A stretch of 35,628 nucleotides of DNA from an uncultured Acidimicrobiales bacterium (GTDB lineage Bacteria; Actinomycetota; Acidimicrobiia; Acidimicrobiales; Aldehydirespiratoraceae), in assembly GCA_905480195.1 (NCBI GenBank), contig CAJQPN010000066.1, positions 1-35,628 of the forward strand, given 5' to 3'. The number at the start of each line of letters is the position of its first letter. Within the stretch, counting starts at the first letter, position 1. A model generated the notes under the pieces. That model saw nothing but the letters and a program-made list of their open reading frames with translations, was not told the origin of the DNA and made no database searches. Below are positions 10,674-19,552 of the stretch, piece after piece. A program made the translations under genes and the position numbers.

Positions 10674-12881
10674 ATGCTTTCGCGAATGAAGCCCCACCAC
10701 CTCGTCCGTCTGCTGGGCGTCGGTGTCGCCCTCTTCACGTTCGGCTCGTACCTTGCGCCGTTCATTTTTGATTTCGACGACGACGAGGTAGTCACCCGCC
10801 AAGTCTTCGAGAACATCCCCGACGCTTTCAAGCTCGCCTTCTACACCGTGATCCCGTTGCTGCTGATCATTGGCGCTTGGGAGTTTTCAAACCGCGTAAA
10901 GAACTGGCAGCGGGGGCGTCCCGACAACCGTCGCACCACGCTGAAGAACGCCAAGAAGCGGGCCGAGAGTTTCCGGGCCGGTGTCTACATGCAGACGCTG
11001 CTTCGTGAACCCGGTGCCGGGATCATGCACTCGATGATCTACTTCGGATTCATCATCCTCTTGGGCGTCACCACAGTGCTCGAAGTCAACCATCAGCTCC
11101 CCACGAGCCTGAAGTTCCTGCACGGCAACGTTTACCGCGCCTACGCCGCCATCGGCGACGGGGCCGGCCTGATCTTCACGATCGGCATCGTGTGGGCGAT
11201 CGTCCGCCGATATGGCCCGTTCAGCTGGCGCCCATACCGCATCCGCATCAAGAGCAAGCCTGAACACGCCGTCATCCTCGGCGTGTTCCTCGCCATTGCG
11301 GTGACCGGCTATGCCGCAGAGATGTTCCGCATCGCCGAGCAAGGCATGCCCGAGTTCGAGAAGTGGAGTTTCATCGGCTACCCGCTCGCCACGCTCGTCG
11401 AGAACAACACCAGCGTGGCCGGCTGGCACCAGTTCTGGTGGGCCGCCCACGTCGTCAGCTTCATCGCCTTCCTGCTGATCCTTCCGACCACGATGCTGCG
11501 CCACATGTTCACCTCGCCGCTAAACATGTATCTCGCACACAAAGACCGCCCGAAGGGCGCCATGAAACCGATGCCGAATCTGGTTGAGGGCGACACCGAG
11601 CTCGAGACGTTTGGCGCCTCCGTCATCGAAGATTTCACCTGGAAACAACTGCTCGACACCGACGCCTGCACCATGTGCGGCCGCTGCACCTCAGTGTGCC
11701 CCGCCCACGCCACCGGAAAGCCGCTCGACCCCCGTGAGATCGTCCTGAAGACAGGCGAGGTCATGGCCCGCACCGGCGACCCCGCAGTTTCACCCCCCAT
11801 CGGGGTCGACGACGACATCACGATCCCGGCCAACTGGATGTTCGATCGCATCACCCAGACTGAGCTGTGGAGCTGCACGTCGTGCAGGGCATGCGATGAG
11901 ATCTGCCCGGTCAACATCGAGATCCTCGACAAGATCCTCGACATGCGCCGCTACCTGACCCTCATGGAATCCGACTTCCCGTCGGAGCTCGGTCAAGCGT
12001 TCCGCTCGATGGAGAACTCGGCCAACCCATGGGGTATGTCCCAAAGCGAACGGGCCGACTGGACCGCCGGCGTCGAAGGCATCAACGTCTTAGAGGGTGG
12101 CGATCCGATGGAAGCCGAGTACCTCTATTGGGTCGGTTGTGCCGGTTCCTTCGACGACAAAAACAAAAAAGTCACCCAGTCCATGGCAAAGCTGATGCAG
12201 CGTTCCGGCGTCGACTTCGCCATTCTCGGTCCGGCCGAGAACTGCACCGGCGACTCAGCTCGCCGTTCGGGCAACGAGTACCTGTTCCAGATGCTCGCCA
12301 CCCAAAACATCGAAACGCTCAACGCAATGGGCGTCAAGAAGATCGTTACGCAGTGCCCCCACTGCTTCAACACACTCGCCAACGAGTACCCGCAGCTCGG
12401 CGGTCACTACGAGGTGGTGCATCACTCGCAATTCCTCGAGTGGCTCGTCGACCAAGGAAAACTTGACCTCAGCGAAGCCGAACTCGACGAACGGGTCGTG
12501 TACCACGACTCCTGCTACCTCGGTCGACACAACGACGTGTACATGGCGCCCCGCAAGGTGCTCGGCAGCCTCAGCGGCATCCAACTCGTCGAGGCCGGCC
12601 GCAACGGCACCAAGGGGATGTGCTGCGGGGCGGGCGGTGCCCGCATGTGGATGGAAGAGGACATCGGCGAAAAGGTCAATGACGTTCGCGCCAAGGAGCT
12701 CATCGACACCGGAGCTGAACGTATCGCCACGGCGTGCCCGTTCTGCTACGTGATGATGGACGACGGCACGAAGGCAGCCGGCAAGGGCGAAGACGAGGTT
12801 CGCGTCACCGACATCGCCATGACAGTTCTCGAGGCCGTGGAGGCAGGCGAAGCTCGACGGGCCAAAGATCTCCATCGCTGA
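10674..12881 (+). CDS. etfD: membrane Fe-S oxidoreductase, EtfD type
   Basis: The 735-residue protein combines a membrane cytochrome-b-like module (NarI-type; hydrophobic segments near 10-30, 55-70, 115-137, 160-178, 198-215, 253-272), two 4Fe-4S clusters (C332-C335-C338-C342 and C401-C404-C407-C411), and two cysteine-rich CCG domains (CPHCFNT near 561, CCGAGG near 650, ACPFCYV near 688). This layout matches the actinobacterial EtfD family, which passes electrons from electron-transfer flavoprotein, reduced by acyl-CoA dehydrogenases, to menaquinone; HdrD/GlpC-type proteins share the soluble half. No etfBA genes are in the window. There is no Shine-Dalgarno; TAGATT lies nine bases before the ATG, and an in-frame ATG five codons later is also possible. 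It is transcribed divergently from the regulator gene. Architecture is certain, partner identity inferred. Confidence 0.85.
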   Translation: MLSRMKPHHLVRLLGVGVALFTFGSYLAPFIFDFDDDEVVTRQVFENIPDAFKLAFYTVIPLLLIIGAWEFSNRVKNWQRGRPDNRRTTLKNAKKRAESFRAGVYMQTLLREPGAGIMHSMIYFGFIILLGVTTVLEVNHQLPTSLKFLHGNVYRAYAAIGDGAGLIFTIGIVWAIVRRYGPFSWRPYRIRIKSKPEHAVILGVFLAIAVTGYAAEMFRIAEQGMPEFEKWSFIGYPLATLVENNTSVAGWHQFWWAAHVVSFIAFLLILPTTMLRHMFTSPLNMYLAHKDRPKGAMKPMPNLVEGDTELETFGASVIEDFTWKQLLDTDACTMCGRCTSVCPAHATGKPLDPREIVLKTGEVMARTGDPAVSPPIGVDDDITIPANWMFDRITQTELWSCTSCRACDEICPVNIEILDKILDMRRYLTLMESDFPSELGQAFRSMENSANPWGMSQSERADWTAGVEGINVLEGGDPMEAEYLYWVGCAGSFDDKNKKVTQSMAKLMQRSGVDFAILGPAENCTGDSARRSGNEYLFQMLATQNIETLNAMGVKKIVTQCPHCFNTLANEYPQLGGHYEVVHHSQFLEWLVDQGKLDLSEAELDERVVYHDSCYLGRHNDVYMAPRKVLGSLSGIQLVEAGRNGTKGMCCGAGGARMWMEEDIGEKVNDVRAKELIDTGAERIATACPFCYVMMDDGTKAAGKGEDEVRVTDIAMTVLEAVEAGEARRAKDLHR

Positions 12882-12896
12882 ATCGGGCGAGACCGT

Positions 12897-12902
12897 TAGC
12901 CT
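12897..12902 (+). promoter_or_regulatory. -10 hexamer for a leaderless trpG/pabA transcript
   Basis: TAGCCT lies seven bases before the GTG start with no Shine-Dalgarno between, the geometry of leaderless actinobacterial genes. Confidence 0.4.
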
Positions 12903-12909
12903 CCGGGGC

Positions 12910-13497
12910 GTGTCGGACGCACCCCGCATCCTGGTCATCGACAACTACGACTCCTTCGTCTACATCCTCGTCCAATACCTCGGTGAACTCGGTGCGGAGC
13001 CGGTCGTCTACCGCCACGACAAGATCGATGTCGACGGTATCCGAGAGCTCGAACCCGACGGGATCCTGATCTCGCCTGGACCAGGCAACCCCGACGATGC
13101 TGGCGTCAGCATGACCGTGCTCACCGATCTCGGCGGTATCTGGCCGATCTTCGGCGTGTGCCTCGGCATGCAATGCATCGGTCAGGCCTTCGGCGGCGAC
13201 GTGATCCGCGCGCCCCAGGTAATGCATGGCAAGACGTCCTTCATCCGACACAACGACAGTGGCGTGTTCCGGGCGCTCCCGAACCCGCTCGAGGCGACCC
13301 GATACCACTCGTTGATCGTCGATCGAGACACGCTCCCGGATGCCTTGGAGGTCACCGCCGAGACCGATGACGGCCTCATCATGGGCCTACGACACCGCCA
13401 GTACGACATCGAGGGCGTGCAGTTCCACCCCGAGTCGGCACTGACCAACGCCGGGCGCGACCTCCTGAAGAACTTCCTCGATCGCTGCCGCACCTAG
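12910..13497 (+). CDS. trpG: anthranilate/aminodeoxychorismate synthase glutamine amidotransferase
   Basis: This class I glutamine amidotransferase releases ammonia from glutamine for a chorismate-using partner (TrpE or PabB). The 195-residue product shows IDNYDSF near the N-terminus, the oxyanion segment SPGPGNP, the nucleophile C84 in GVCLGMQ, and the catalytic pair H173/E175 in QFHPES. A single-domain protein of this length can serve tryptophan, folate or both; the sequence does not decide, and the partner gene is not in the window, so pabA is equally valid. The start is GTG (MSDAPRILVID). It is 28 bases after etfD and convergent with pknB. Its place next to pknB is conserved in mycobacteria (Rv0013/Rv0014c), which supports orthology. 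Confidence 0.92.
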   Translation: MSDAPRILVIDNYDSFVYILVQYLGELGAEPVVYRHDKIDVDGIRELEPDGILISPGPGNPDDAGVSMTVLTDLGGIWPIFGVCLGMQCIGQAFGGDVIRAPQVMHGKTSFIRHNDSGVFRALPNPLEATRYHSLIVDRDTLPDALEVTAETDDGLIMGLRHRQYDIEGVQFHPESALTNAGRDLLKNFLDRCRT

Positions 13498-13506
13498 CTG
13501 CGGCAG
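13485..13506. terminator. bidirectional hairpin between trpG and pknB
   Basis: CTGCCGCA (13485-13492) pairs perfectly with TGCGGCAG (13499-13506) across a 6-base loop that contains the trpG stop codon. It sits between convergent genes only 18 bases apart, so it could end both transcripts. There is no strong T-run. Confidence 0.5.
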
Positions 13507-13515
13507 GCAAGTCGT

Positions 13516-15615
13516 TTACCCCTCGGGCGGCGCAGTGCTCGGTGTGACGACGGTTGTCGTCGTGGTCGTTTCTGGGGCTGCTTCACCGACGGTGATGAGT
13601 ACCTCAGAGCCCACTTCGACCTCGACGAACGCCTCCGGCTCCTGTGCGATGACTCGACCGACGTTGGCTGACCCTGCCGGTACCTGCTCGTACTGAACGA
13701 TCGGCTCGAGCAGTGAATTGCGAAGCGACTGAATGGCGGTGTCGGCAAAGACCTGTGTGACGGCGGGAACCGCCACGGTGGGTAGACCGGTCGAGACGAC
13801 GAGCATCACCTGCGTGCCAGCCGGCACGAGCGAACCCGAAACGGGCTCGGTGCGGATGACCTTGCCCTCTTCGATCTCTTCGGAAGCCTCTTCGATCTGG
13901 CCGCTCCCGACCTCGAAGCCGGCACTGCGAAGCGCATTGACGGCGTCGATGACCGACAGGCCTTCGACATCGATCATCGGGACAACCTCCGGCCCGGTGG
14001 AGACCGTGAGTTCGACCGTCTGGCCTGGGGCCAAGGCTGCGCCAGAGGCGGGCGACTGGTTGATCACCGTGCCGGACTCCTGAGGACTGGTGCTCGTGAC
14101 CGTGCTGACGACGTAACCGAGGCCTTGAAGGATAGAGGTGGCGCTCACCTCGGTCTCACCGATGACGTTCGGGACGGTATCGGCCGTGCCGGAACTCACG
14201 ATGAGTTCGATGACTTCACCAGCTTCAACTCGCTGACCCGACGGAGGGTCCTGCCCAAACACTTCGTTGGTCGGGACCTCGTTATTTGACTCGAAGCGAA
14301 CATCGAAGCTGAGGTTCGCATTGAGCAGCGCCTCACGAGCATTCTGAACATCCATGCCGACGATGTCGGGCACCTCGATCAACTCAGCGACCGTGTCGGT
14401 TTCGTCGGCCGGGCCGTCGCCGTCGCCGCCGAGCTCACCAATGAAGGCAGACAGGAGATACCCGAGGATCGCAACGAGCGCGAGCAGCGAGCCGACGAGA
14501 GCCGCCATCCGCCACATGCCTCCACCGGGCGCAGGCTCCTGGTAGTAGTAGCCGCCAGAGGAGTAGCCCTGCTGCGGGTCGGCTGCATAGCCCGGATGGA
14601 CCTGCCGCATCGGTATCGCCTGCTGGAGCGGTTCGGCAACACCCGGTGCCGGCGTGACCGGCTGCGCGGTCGTGGCCTCCACCGGAACACTCAGGGGTTG
14701 TGAACCGACGCCCTCCGTTGCGGTTGCAGACGCTGCTCCGGCGCCCGCCGCGCCACCTGCCTTCCCGGGGAGGTTGTGCGCGCCCTGCAAATACCGGTGC
14801 AAGTCACTGCGAAGATCATCAGCGGTCGGGTAGCGGTTGGAGGGATTCTTGGCCAACAGCTTCATCGTGATCGCCTCCAGGGACTGAGGGACCTGGACAC
14901 CCCGTTCCGAAAGCGACTGCGGACGTTCCTGCACGTGCTTGTACGCAACGGCCACCGGAGTCTCGGCCTGGAACGGCGGAACACCGGCGAGCATCTCGTA
15001 CATGACGACACCGAGCGAGTAGAGATCGGACCGCCCATCGAGAGACTTGCCCTGCGCCTGCTCGGGTGAGAAGTAAGTGGCCGTGCCCATCACCGAACCA
15101 TGCTGGGTGAGCGCCGCCTCGCCCCCAGTAACCAGTGCCGTGGCGATGCCAAAGTCGGCGACCTTCACGTCGCCGCTGTCGGACACAAGGATATTGCCGA
15201 GCTTGATGTCGCGATGGACGAGACCTGCGCCGTGAGCCAAGGCGAGGGCCGCCGCAACATCGGAACCGATCTCGGCCGCCCGGTCCGGGTGTAACGGACC
15301 GGTGCTTCGCAACACATCGGACATCGATCGGCCCGACACGTGCTCCATCACGATGTAGTACGTGCCACGTTCCTGACCCCAGTCGTAGATACCCACGACG
15401 TTGGGGTGGTTGAGCGTGGCGGCCGCCTGAGCCTCGCGACGGAACCGTTCGACGAAGTTCGGGTCGTTGGCGAACTCGGGAAAAAGCACCTTGAGCGCGA
15501 CTTCACGGCCGAGGGTTTCGTCGCGAGCGAGATACACGTCGGCCATCCCACCCCGCGCGATATGACGCAGCAGTTCGTAGCGACCGCTGAAGACCGTTGG
15601 TCCTTGCTCGGACAT
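13516..15615 (-). CDS. pknB: PASTA-domain Ser/Thr protein kinase PknB
   Basis: PknB senses peptidoglycan fragments and phosphorylates cell-wall and division proteins. From ATG 15615 (699 aa): kinase domain at 11-275 with K42, HRD 134-136, DFG 154-156, an activation loop with T178 and T180, and SPE in place of APE; a Pro/Ala-rich juxtamembrane linker (about 280-365); one membrane helix (about 367-391); four extracellular PASTA repeats (about 411-477, 478-541, 542-610, 611-677); and a Thr-rich tail (TTTTTT near 683). The frame is open 23 codons upstream, but MSEQGPTVFSGRYEL fits the family start, and a -10-like TAGACT lies eight bases before this ATG without a Shine-Dalgarno. It is last in fhaA-fhaB-pstP-rodA-pbpA-pknB, 75 bases after pbpA. 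Mycobacteria have a second kinase, pknA, here; this locus does not. Confidence 0.97.
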   Translation of the reverse strand: MSEQGPTVFSGRYELLRHIARGGMADVYLARDETLGREVALKVLFPEFANDPNFVERFRREAQAAATLNHPNVVGIYDWGQERGTYYIVMEHVSGRSMSDVLRSTGPLHPDRAAEIGSDVAAALALAHGAGLVHRDIKLGNILVSDSGDVKVADFGIATALVTGGEAALTQHGSVMGTATYFSPEQAQGKSLDGRSDLYSLGVVMYEMLAGVPPFQAETPVAVAYKHVQERPQSLSERGVQVPQSLEAITMKLLAKNPSNRYPTADDLRSDLHRYLQGAHNLPGKAGGAAGAGAASATATEGVGSQPLSVPVEATTAQPVTPAPGVAEPLQQAIPMRQVHPGYAADPQQGYSSGGYYYQEPAPGGGMWRMAALVGSLLALVAILGYLLSAFIGELGGDGDGPADETDTVAELIEVPDIVGMDVQNAREALLNANLSFDVRFESNNEVPTNEVFGQDPPSGQRVEAGEVIELIVSSGTADTVPNVIGETEVSATSILQGLGYVVSTVTSTSPQESGTVINQSPASGAALAPGQTVELTVSTGPEVVPMIDVEGLSVIDAVNALRSAGFEVGSGQIEEASEEIEEGKVIRTEPVSGSLVPAGTQVMLVVSTGLPTVAVPAVTQVFADTAIQSLRNSLLEPIVQYEQVPAGSANVGRVIAQEPEAFVEVEVGSEVLITVGEAAPETTTTTTVVTPSTAPPEG

Positions 15616-15623
15616 AACCGCCG

Positions 15624-15629
15624 AGTCTA
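15624..15629 (-). promoter_or_regulatory. -10 hexamer for a leaderless pknB transcript
   Basis: TAGACT on the minus strand lies eight bases before the ATG at 15615, and no Shine-Dalgarno is visible. This suggests an internal promoter after pbpA in addition to operon read-through. Confidence 0.45.
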
Positions 15630-15690
15630 ACGGCGCGGAAACTCCGCAACGATGCACCGGCGAATTCGGGTCGACCGGACCCAAGGGTGA

Positions 15691-17238
15691 TCAGGAGATG
15701 CCGAAAAACGCCTCGACGACTGAGCGAGCGATCGGTGCCGCAACACGACCTCCGGTCTGCTCACTTGCGCCTTCGGTGGCCTCGACGATCACAGCGAACG
15801 CAAGCGAGGGCTCCTCGCCGGGAAGCCCTGCGAAGCCCACGATCCAGGCGTGGGACTTCGGGGGCTCGGTACCGATTTGAGCAGTACCGGTCTTGCCACC
15901 GATGTCGAGTCCTTCGACGAGGAGGTTCCGTGCGGTTCCCTCGTTGGCAACGACTCGCATCGCGTCTGCGAGCGTGTTCGCCGTGGAGGTCCTCATAGCG
16001 ATGCGGGAGATCTCCGACCCGATCGTTTCGTAGAGCGACCCATCGGCGGCCACCAGCTCGACGACCACATGAGGGGTCATCATGACGCCGCCATTTGCGA
16101 TCGCCGCCGCAACCAACGCCATCTGCAGCGGTGTGGCGGCGACATCATTTTGGCCAATGGCGGTCTGTGCGAGACGAGCCGAGTCCTCGTGGATTGGCAC
16201 CGAGCCATTCGAACGAGACGGGTCTCCCCCCTCCTCGAACCCCCGATAGAAGTCGACGTCGGCAAGGCGCTCGCCGAACTCGACGGGGAAGCGAGACGTT
16301 GCAGGTGATGGCAGGTCGATGTTCGGGGTGGTGTTGAAGCCGAACGACTCGGCAGCGTTGACCATGCCTTCAGGACCGACCCACTCCGCTCCCATCTCTG
16401 CGAACGCGACATTGCACGACACCCGCAAGATCTCGACCAGATCGCCGCCACAGGTGCTGCCACCGAAGTTACGGATCGGGGCGCCGGCCGGGATCGGGTC
16501 GTAGACCTCACGCTCAGCGAAGACCGGCCCGATCGCATCGATCAGGCCCGACTCGATGCCTGCGGCAGCCGTCACGAGTTTGAACGTGGAGCCCGGGAAG
16601 AAGATCTCGCGATATGCCTTGGCCAGCAGCGGATCAGCCGGATCGGACTGCAGCTCATCGTGGGCCGCATTGGCTGCGGACCCGTCAGGGTCGGCCAGAC
16701 GATTCGGATCGAAACTGGGGTAGGTCCACAGTGCGATGATCTCGCCGGTGCGCGGATCGAGCGCGACAACACTGCCGCGACGCTCGCCGAGCGCGTCGCG
16801 GGCTGCGGTTTGAACGTCGTGGCGAATCGACAGGCGGAGCGTCGCGGTCGTGTCTCGGTCTGCGAAGAGATCGCCGAGTGAGGTGAACTGTTGCTCGACA
16901 GGTAACCCCGCGAGTTCGTCGTTGTAAACCCGTTCGAGCCCGGTCGCAGCGACGTTGAGCGACTGGTAACCAACGATGTGGGCGTAGAGGTCGCCCTCCG
17001 GGTACTCGCGAACGAAGTCGACCGACCCATCAGAGGGCAACGAGCGTGCGAGCAGTACCCCATCGGCGGTAACGATCGGCCCCCGAGGGCGCCCGAATTC
17101 CCGAATCAGGCCCCGGGTGTTGTTGACGTCTTCCTGCAGACGTTCTGCGCCGAAGAACTGCACTCGGTTGAGCTGCGCAAACAAAAGCATGTACAGGAGG
17201 ACAAAGGCAATGCCGAGCCGGCGAATGCGGGGGTTCAC
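15691..17238 (-). CDS. pbpA: class B penicillin-binding protein PbpA
   Basis: This is a monofunctional transpeptidase that cross-links peptidoglycan and works with the RodA glycosyltransferase. The 515-residue product has an N-terminal membrane anchor (about 9-25), a dimerisation/pedestal region with GRPRGPIVTADG near 49-60, and the transpeptidase motifs S217-T-F-K220, S274-C-N276 and K449-T-G451. The start is GTG, overlapping the rodA stop as GTGA, so translation of the two is coupled, matching their function as a complex. Length and motif spacing resemble mycobacterial PbpA; no PASTA domain is present, in contrast to FtsI-like PBPs of some Gram-positives. Secure. Confidence 0.96.
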   Translation of the reverse strand: MNPRIRRLGIAFVLLYMLLFAQLNRVQFFGAERLQEDVNNTRGLIREFGRPRGPIVTADGVLLARSLPSDGSVDFVREYPEGDLYAHIVGYQSLNVAATGLERVYNDELAGLPVEQQFTSLGDLFADRDTTATLRLSIRHDVQTAARDALGERRGSVVALDPRTGEIIALWTYPSFDPNRLADPDGSAANAAHDELQSDPADPLLAKAYREIFFPGSTFKLVTAAAGIESGLIDAIGPVFAEREVYDPIPAGAPIRNFGGSTCGGDLVEILRVSCNVAFAEMGAEWVGPEGMVNAAESFGFNTTPNIDLPSPATSRFPVEFGERLADVDFYRGFEEGGDPSRSNGSVPIHEDSARLAQTAIGQNDVAATPLQMALVAAAIANGGVMMTPHVVVELVAADGSLYETIGSEISRIAMRTSTANTLADAMRVVANEGTARNLLVEGLDIGGKTGTAQIGTEPPKSHAWIVGFAGLPGEEPSLAFAVIVEATEGASEQTGGRVAAPIARSVVEAFFGIS

Positions 17239-18536
17239 GTCATCTCCGCAGTCCGCTGCTCGTGCGAGAGCCTGACCAACAAGGCGAGCAAGGCATAGTT
17301 GGCGACGAGCGAAGAGCCGCCGTAGCTGACGAACGGGAGTGTGATGCCGGTGAGGGGCACGACGCGCAGCACACCACCGATGATCACGAACGCTTGGACA
17401 CCGACAAGAGTTGTGAGGCCCAGAGCGAACAGCTTGTCGAAGATACGGCTGGCGCGAAGCGCGATCCGTAACCCCGACCCCACGAGGATCAGGAACGCCA
17501 TCAGAACTGCAGCGGAGCCTGCCATACCCAGTTCCTCGCCGATCGCAGCGAAGATGAAGTCGGTCTCAACGAACGGGATGCGACCGGGTTCGCCGTGACC
17601 GAGGCCGGTGCCGGAGAGGCCACCGTCTGCAAGTGCGAACGACGCCTCGACGATTTGGTACCCATCGCCCTTGGGATCGGCAAAGGGATCAAGCCAGATG
17701 TCAACCCTCGTCTGGACATGATCGAACAACTGCCACGACAGGAGCGCGCCCACCACGAAAAGTCCGCCGCCGAAGGCGAGCACGATCCACCGCTCGCTCG
17801 CGACCCACAACACCACGACGAACAACGCGAAGAACAGCAGCGACGAACCGAGATCGCGTTCGAGGACCATCACACCGAGTGAGATGGCCCACGCTGCGCC
17901 AATCGGGGCGAGGTCGCGCAACTCGAGTCGAGTTCGAAGTAGCTCTCTCGAATCGACCAGGTACGCAGCGAAGAACGCAGCGAGCGCCAGTTTGGCGAAC
18001 TCGCCCGGCTGGAAGTTGATCGGCCCAACACTGGCCCAGATCCGAGCCCCGTTGATCTCACGGCCAAACCCGGGAACCAGCGGGAGCATGAGCAAGCCGA
18101 GGCCAACCAAGCCGAGGAGATAGCGGTACGACTCCAGGATCCGTGCCCTCGGCAGGACCAGAAGCGTTGCAACGAACCCACCGACACCGACGGCGGTCCA
18201 GGTCGACTGCAGAGCCGCAAGTCCTCCGTCGAGACGGGTGATGACGACATAACCGAGACCGTTGAGGAGCAGCGCCACCGGTACGAGCACGGGATCAGCG
18301 GCCGACGCCCACCGCCGAACTGCAAGGTGCACGACCAAGCCGAGGCCGAACATCCAGAGCAAGAAGGGACCAAGATCGGCCGGGATCGCCTCGCTCGTGC
18401 CGAACGATGCCAAGCCGTACGCAGCCCCCACGGTTGCAGCCACCATGACGAGAAGACCTGCCTCGACTCGGCGGGGGCGGAAATCGCGCAGCGGGTTGGC
18501 ATTCACCCCCTCAATCGCAGAGCCGGTGACGGTCAC
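17235..18536 (-). CDS. rodA: SEDS-family peptidoglycan glycosyltransferase RodA
   Basis: RodA polymerises lipid II into glycan strands for cell elongation. The 433-residue product is almost wholly membrane-embedded, with about ten to twelve hydrophobic helices. Typical SEDS segments are present: INGARIWASVGPINFQPGEFAKL, split here as NGARIW and QPGEFAKL, the large loop with GDGYQIVEASFALADGGLSG, FVETDFIFAAIGEELG, and the C-terminal LPFVSYGGSSL. The start is probably the GTG at 18536 (MTVTGSAIEG); its ribosome site is weak, and a later start is possible because the first 20 residues are not conserved. It follows pstP after 62 bases and overlaps pbpA. It could also be called FtsW by sequence alone, but the cluster identifies it as RodA. 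Confidence 0.95.
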   Translation of the reverse strand: MTVTGSAIEGVNANPLRDFRPRRVEAGLLVMVAATVGAAYGLASFGTSEAIPADLGPFLLWMFGLGLVVHLAVRRWASAADPVLVPVALLLNGLGYVVITRLDGGLAALQSTWTAVGVGGFVATLLVLPRARILESYRYLLGLVGLGLLMLPLVPGFGREINGARIWASVGPINFQPGEFAKLALAAFFAAYLVDSRELLRTRLELRDLAPIGAAWAISLGVMVLERDLGSSLLFFALFVVVLWVASERWIVLAFGGGLFVVGALLSWQLFDHVQTRVDIWLDPFADPKGDGYQIVEASFALADGGLSGTGLGHGEPGRIPFVETDFIFAAIGEELGMAGSAAVLMAFLILVGSGLRIALRASRIFDKLFALGLTTLVGVQAFVIIGGVLRVVPLTGITLPFVSYGGSSLVANYALLALLVRLSHEQRTAEMT

Positions 18537-18598
18537 GGAAACTCGGAGTCGCCGACCTGCGCTTCGCCGCCAACACCAACAACGGCACCCACTCGCAT

Positions 18599-19552
18599 CT
18601 AGGCGGCTATCGCCGTCAACAGCACGGCGAGCACGATGAGCGCTGCGACAACCAGTAACACGAGGCGCCTGGTCATGATCGCCGGGACCGACTCGTGCCG
18701 GTATTGCCCGGACTGCAGATCGGAGGCTTCGCCGTCAAGGGCGTCGGTGTCCGGCGACTCGACCGTCGAGACAGGGTCCTGCAGCGCCAAATGCGTGGCG
18801 ATGACGCGGTCGTCGGGGGGTTTGTCACCGATGTCGGCCGCAGTGATGTCAACGACCACCACCGTGATGTTGTCACGGCCGCCCGCTGTAACCGCCCGAT
18901 CGACCAACTCGTCAGCAGCTGCTTGCGCAGACCCGATCGAGTTCAACACGTCGCAGATCTCGTCCTCGTCGACCTCGTTGAACAGACCGTCGCTGCAGAG
19001 GAGGTAACGGTCGCCGACCACCGGGACGAGTTCCCATGCGTCGACCAACACGCGCTCGTCGATACCGAGCGCACGCGTGATGATGTTTCGCTGCGGGTGC
19101 ACGGCAGCCTCTGCTCGGGTCAATCGACCGTCACGCACGAGCGATTCGACCAGGCTGTGATCCTCAGTGTGTTGGCAGAGGGTGCCGTCGGTCAGCCGGT
19201 AGAGGCGGCTGTCGCCCACGTTGGCGACACCAAGACGGTCGGGCCCGGCCCGCTGCAGACCGGTGAGCACCGTGACCGTCGTGCCCATCCCTTTCAGTTC
19301 GCGATCGAGCCGACCCCGATTGATGATTCGGACGTTGGCCTCCTGCACCTCTTCGATCAGGTCGTCGATCGTGGCGACTGTGGCTGCCGTCGCGAGCGCA
19401 TCGACGACCATCGCCGATGCGATTTCACCGCCCCTGTGTCCACCCATACCATCAGCGACGGCAAACATCGGGGCGTTGGTGAGCAGTTGGTCCTGGTTGG
19501 TGCGCCGGACCTTGCCTGTATGGGTCGCTGCCCCAAACACGAACCCGGTCAC
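18599..19552 (-). CDS. pstP: PP2C-type Ser/Thr protein phosphatase PstP
   Basis: PstP removes phosphates placed by PknB-type kinases. The 317-residue product, starting at a GTG that overlaps the fhaB stop as GTGA, has all metal-binding PP2C motifs: RRTNQDQ, VADGMGGHRGGE, VANVGDSRLYRL, LLCSDGLFNEV and GGRDNITVVVVD. A linker (about 240-290) leads to one C-terminal membrane helix (RRLVLLVVAALIVLAVLLTA). The protein ends within about three residues of this helix, so there is no extracellular domain, unlike mycobacterial PstP as I recall it, which continues well beyond the membrane. It is anchored next to PknB with its catalytic domain in the cytoplasm. The frame stays open upstream into fhaB but that part is not conserved. 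Confidence 0.95.
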   Translation of the reverse strand: MTGFVFGAATHTGKVRRTNQDQLLTNAPMFAVADGMGGHRGGEIASAMVVDALATAATVATIDDLIEEVQEANVRIINRGRLDRELKGMGTTVTVLTGLQRAGPDRLGVANVGDSRLYRLTDGTLCQHTEDHSLVESLVRDGRLTRAEAAVHPQRNIITRALGIDERVLVDAWELVPVVGDRYLLCSDGLFNEVDEDEICDVLNSIGSAQAAADELVDRAVTAGGRDNITVVVVDITAADIGDKPPDDRVIATHLALQDPVSTVESPDTDALDGEASDLQSGQYRHESVPAIMTRRLVLLVVAALIVLAVLLTAIAA

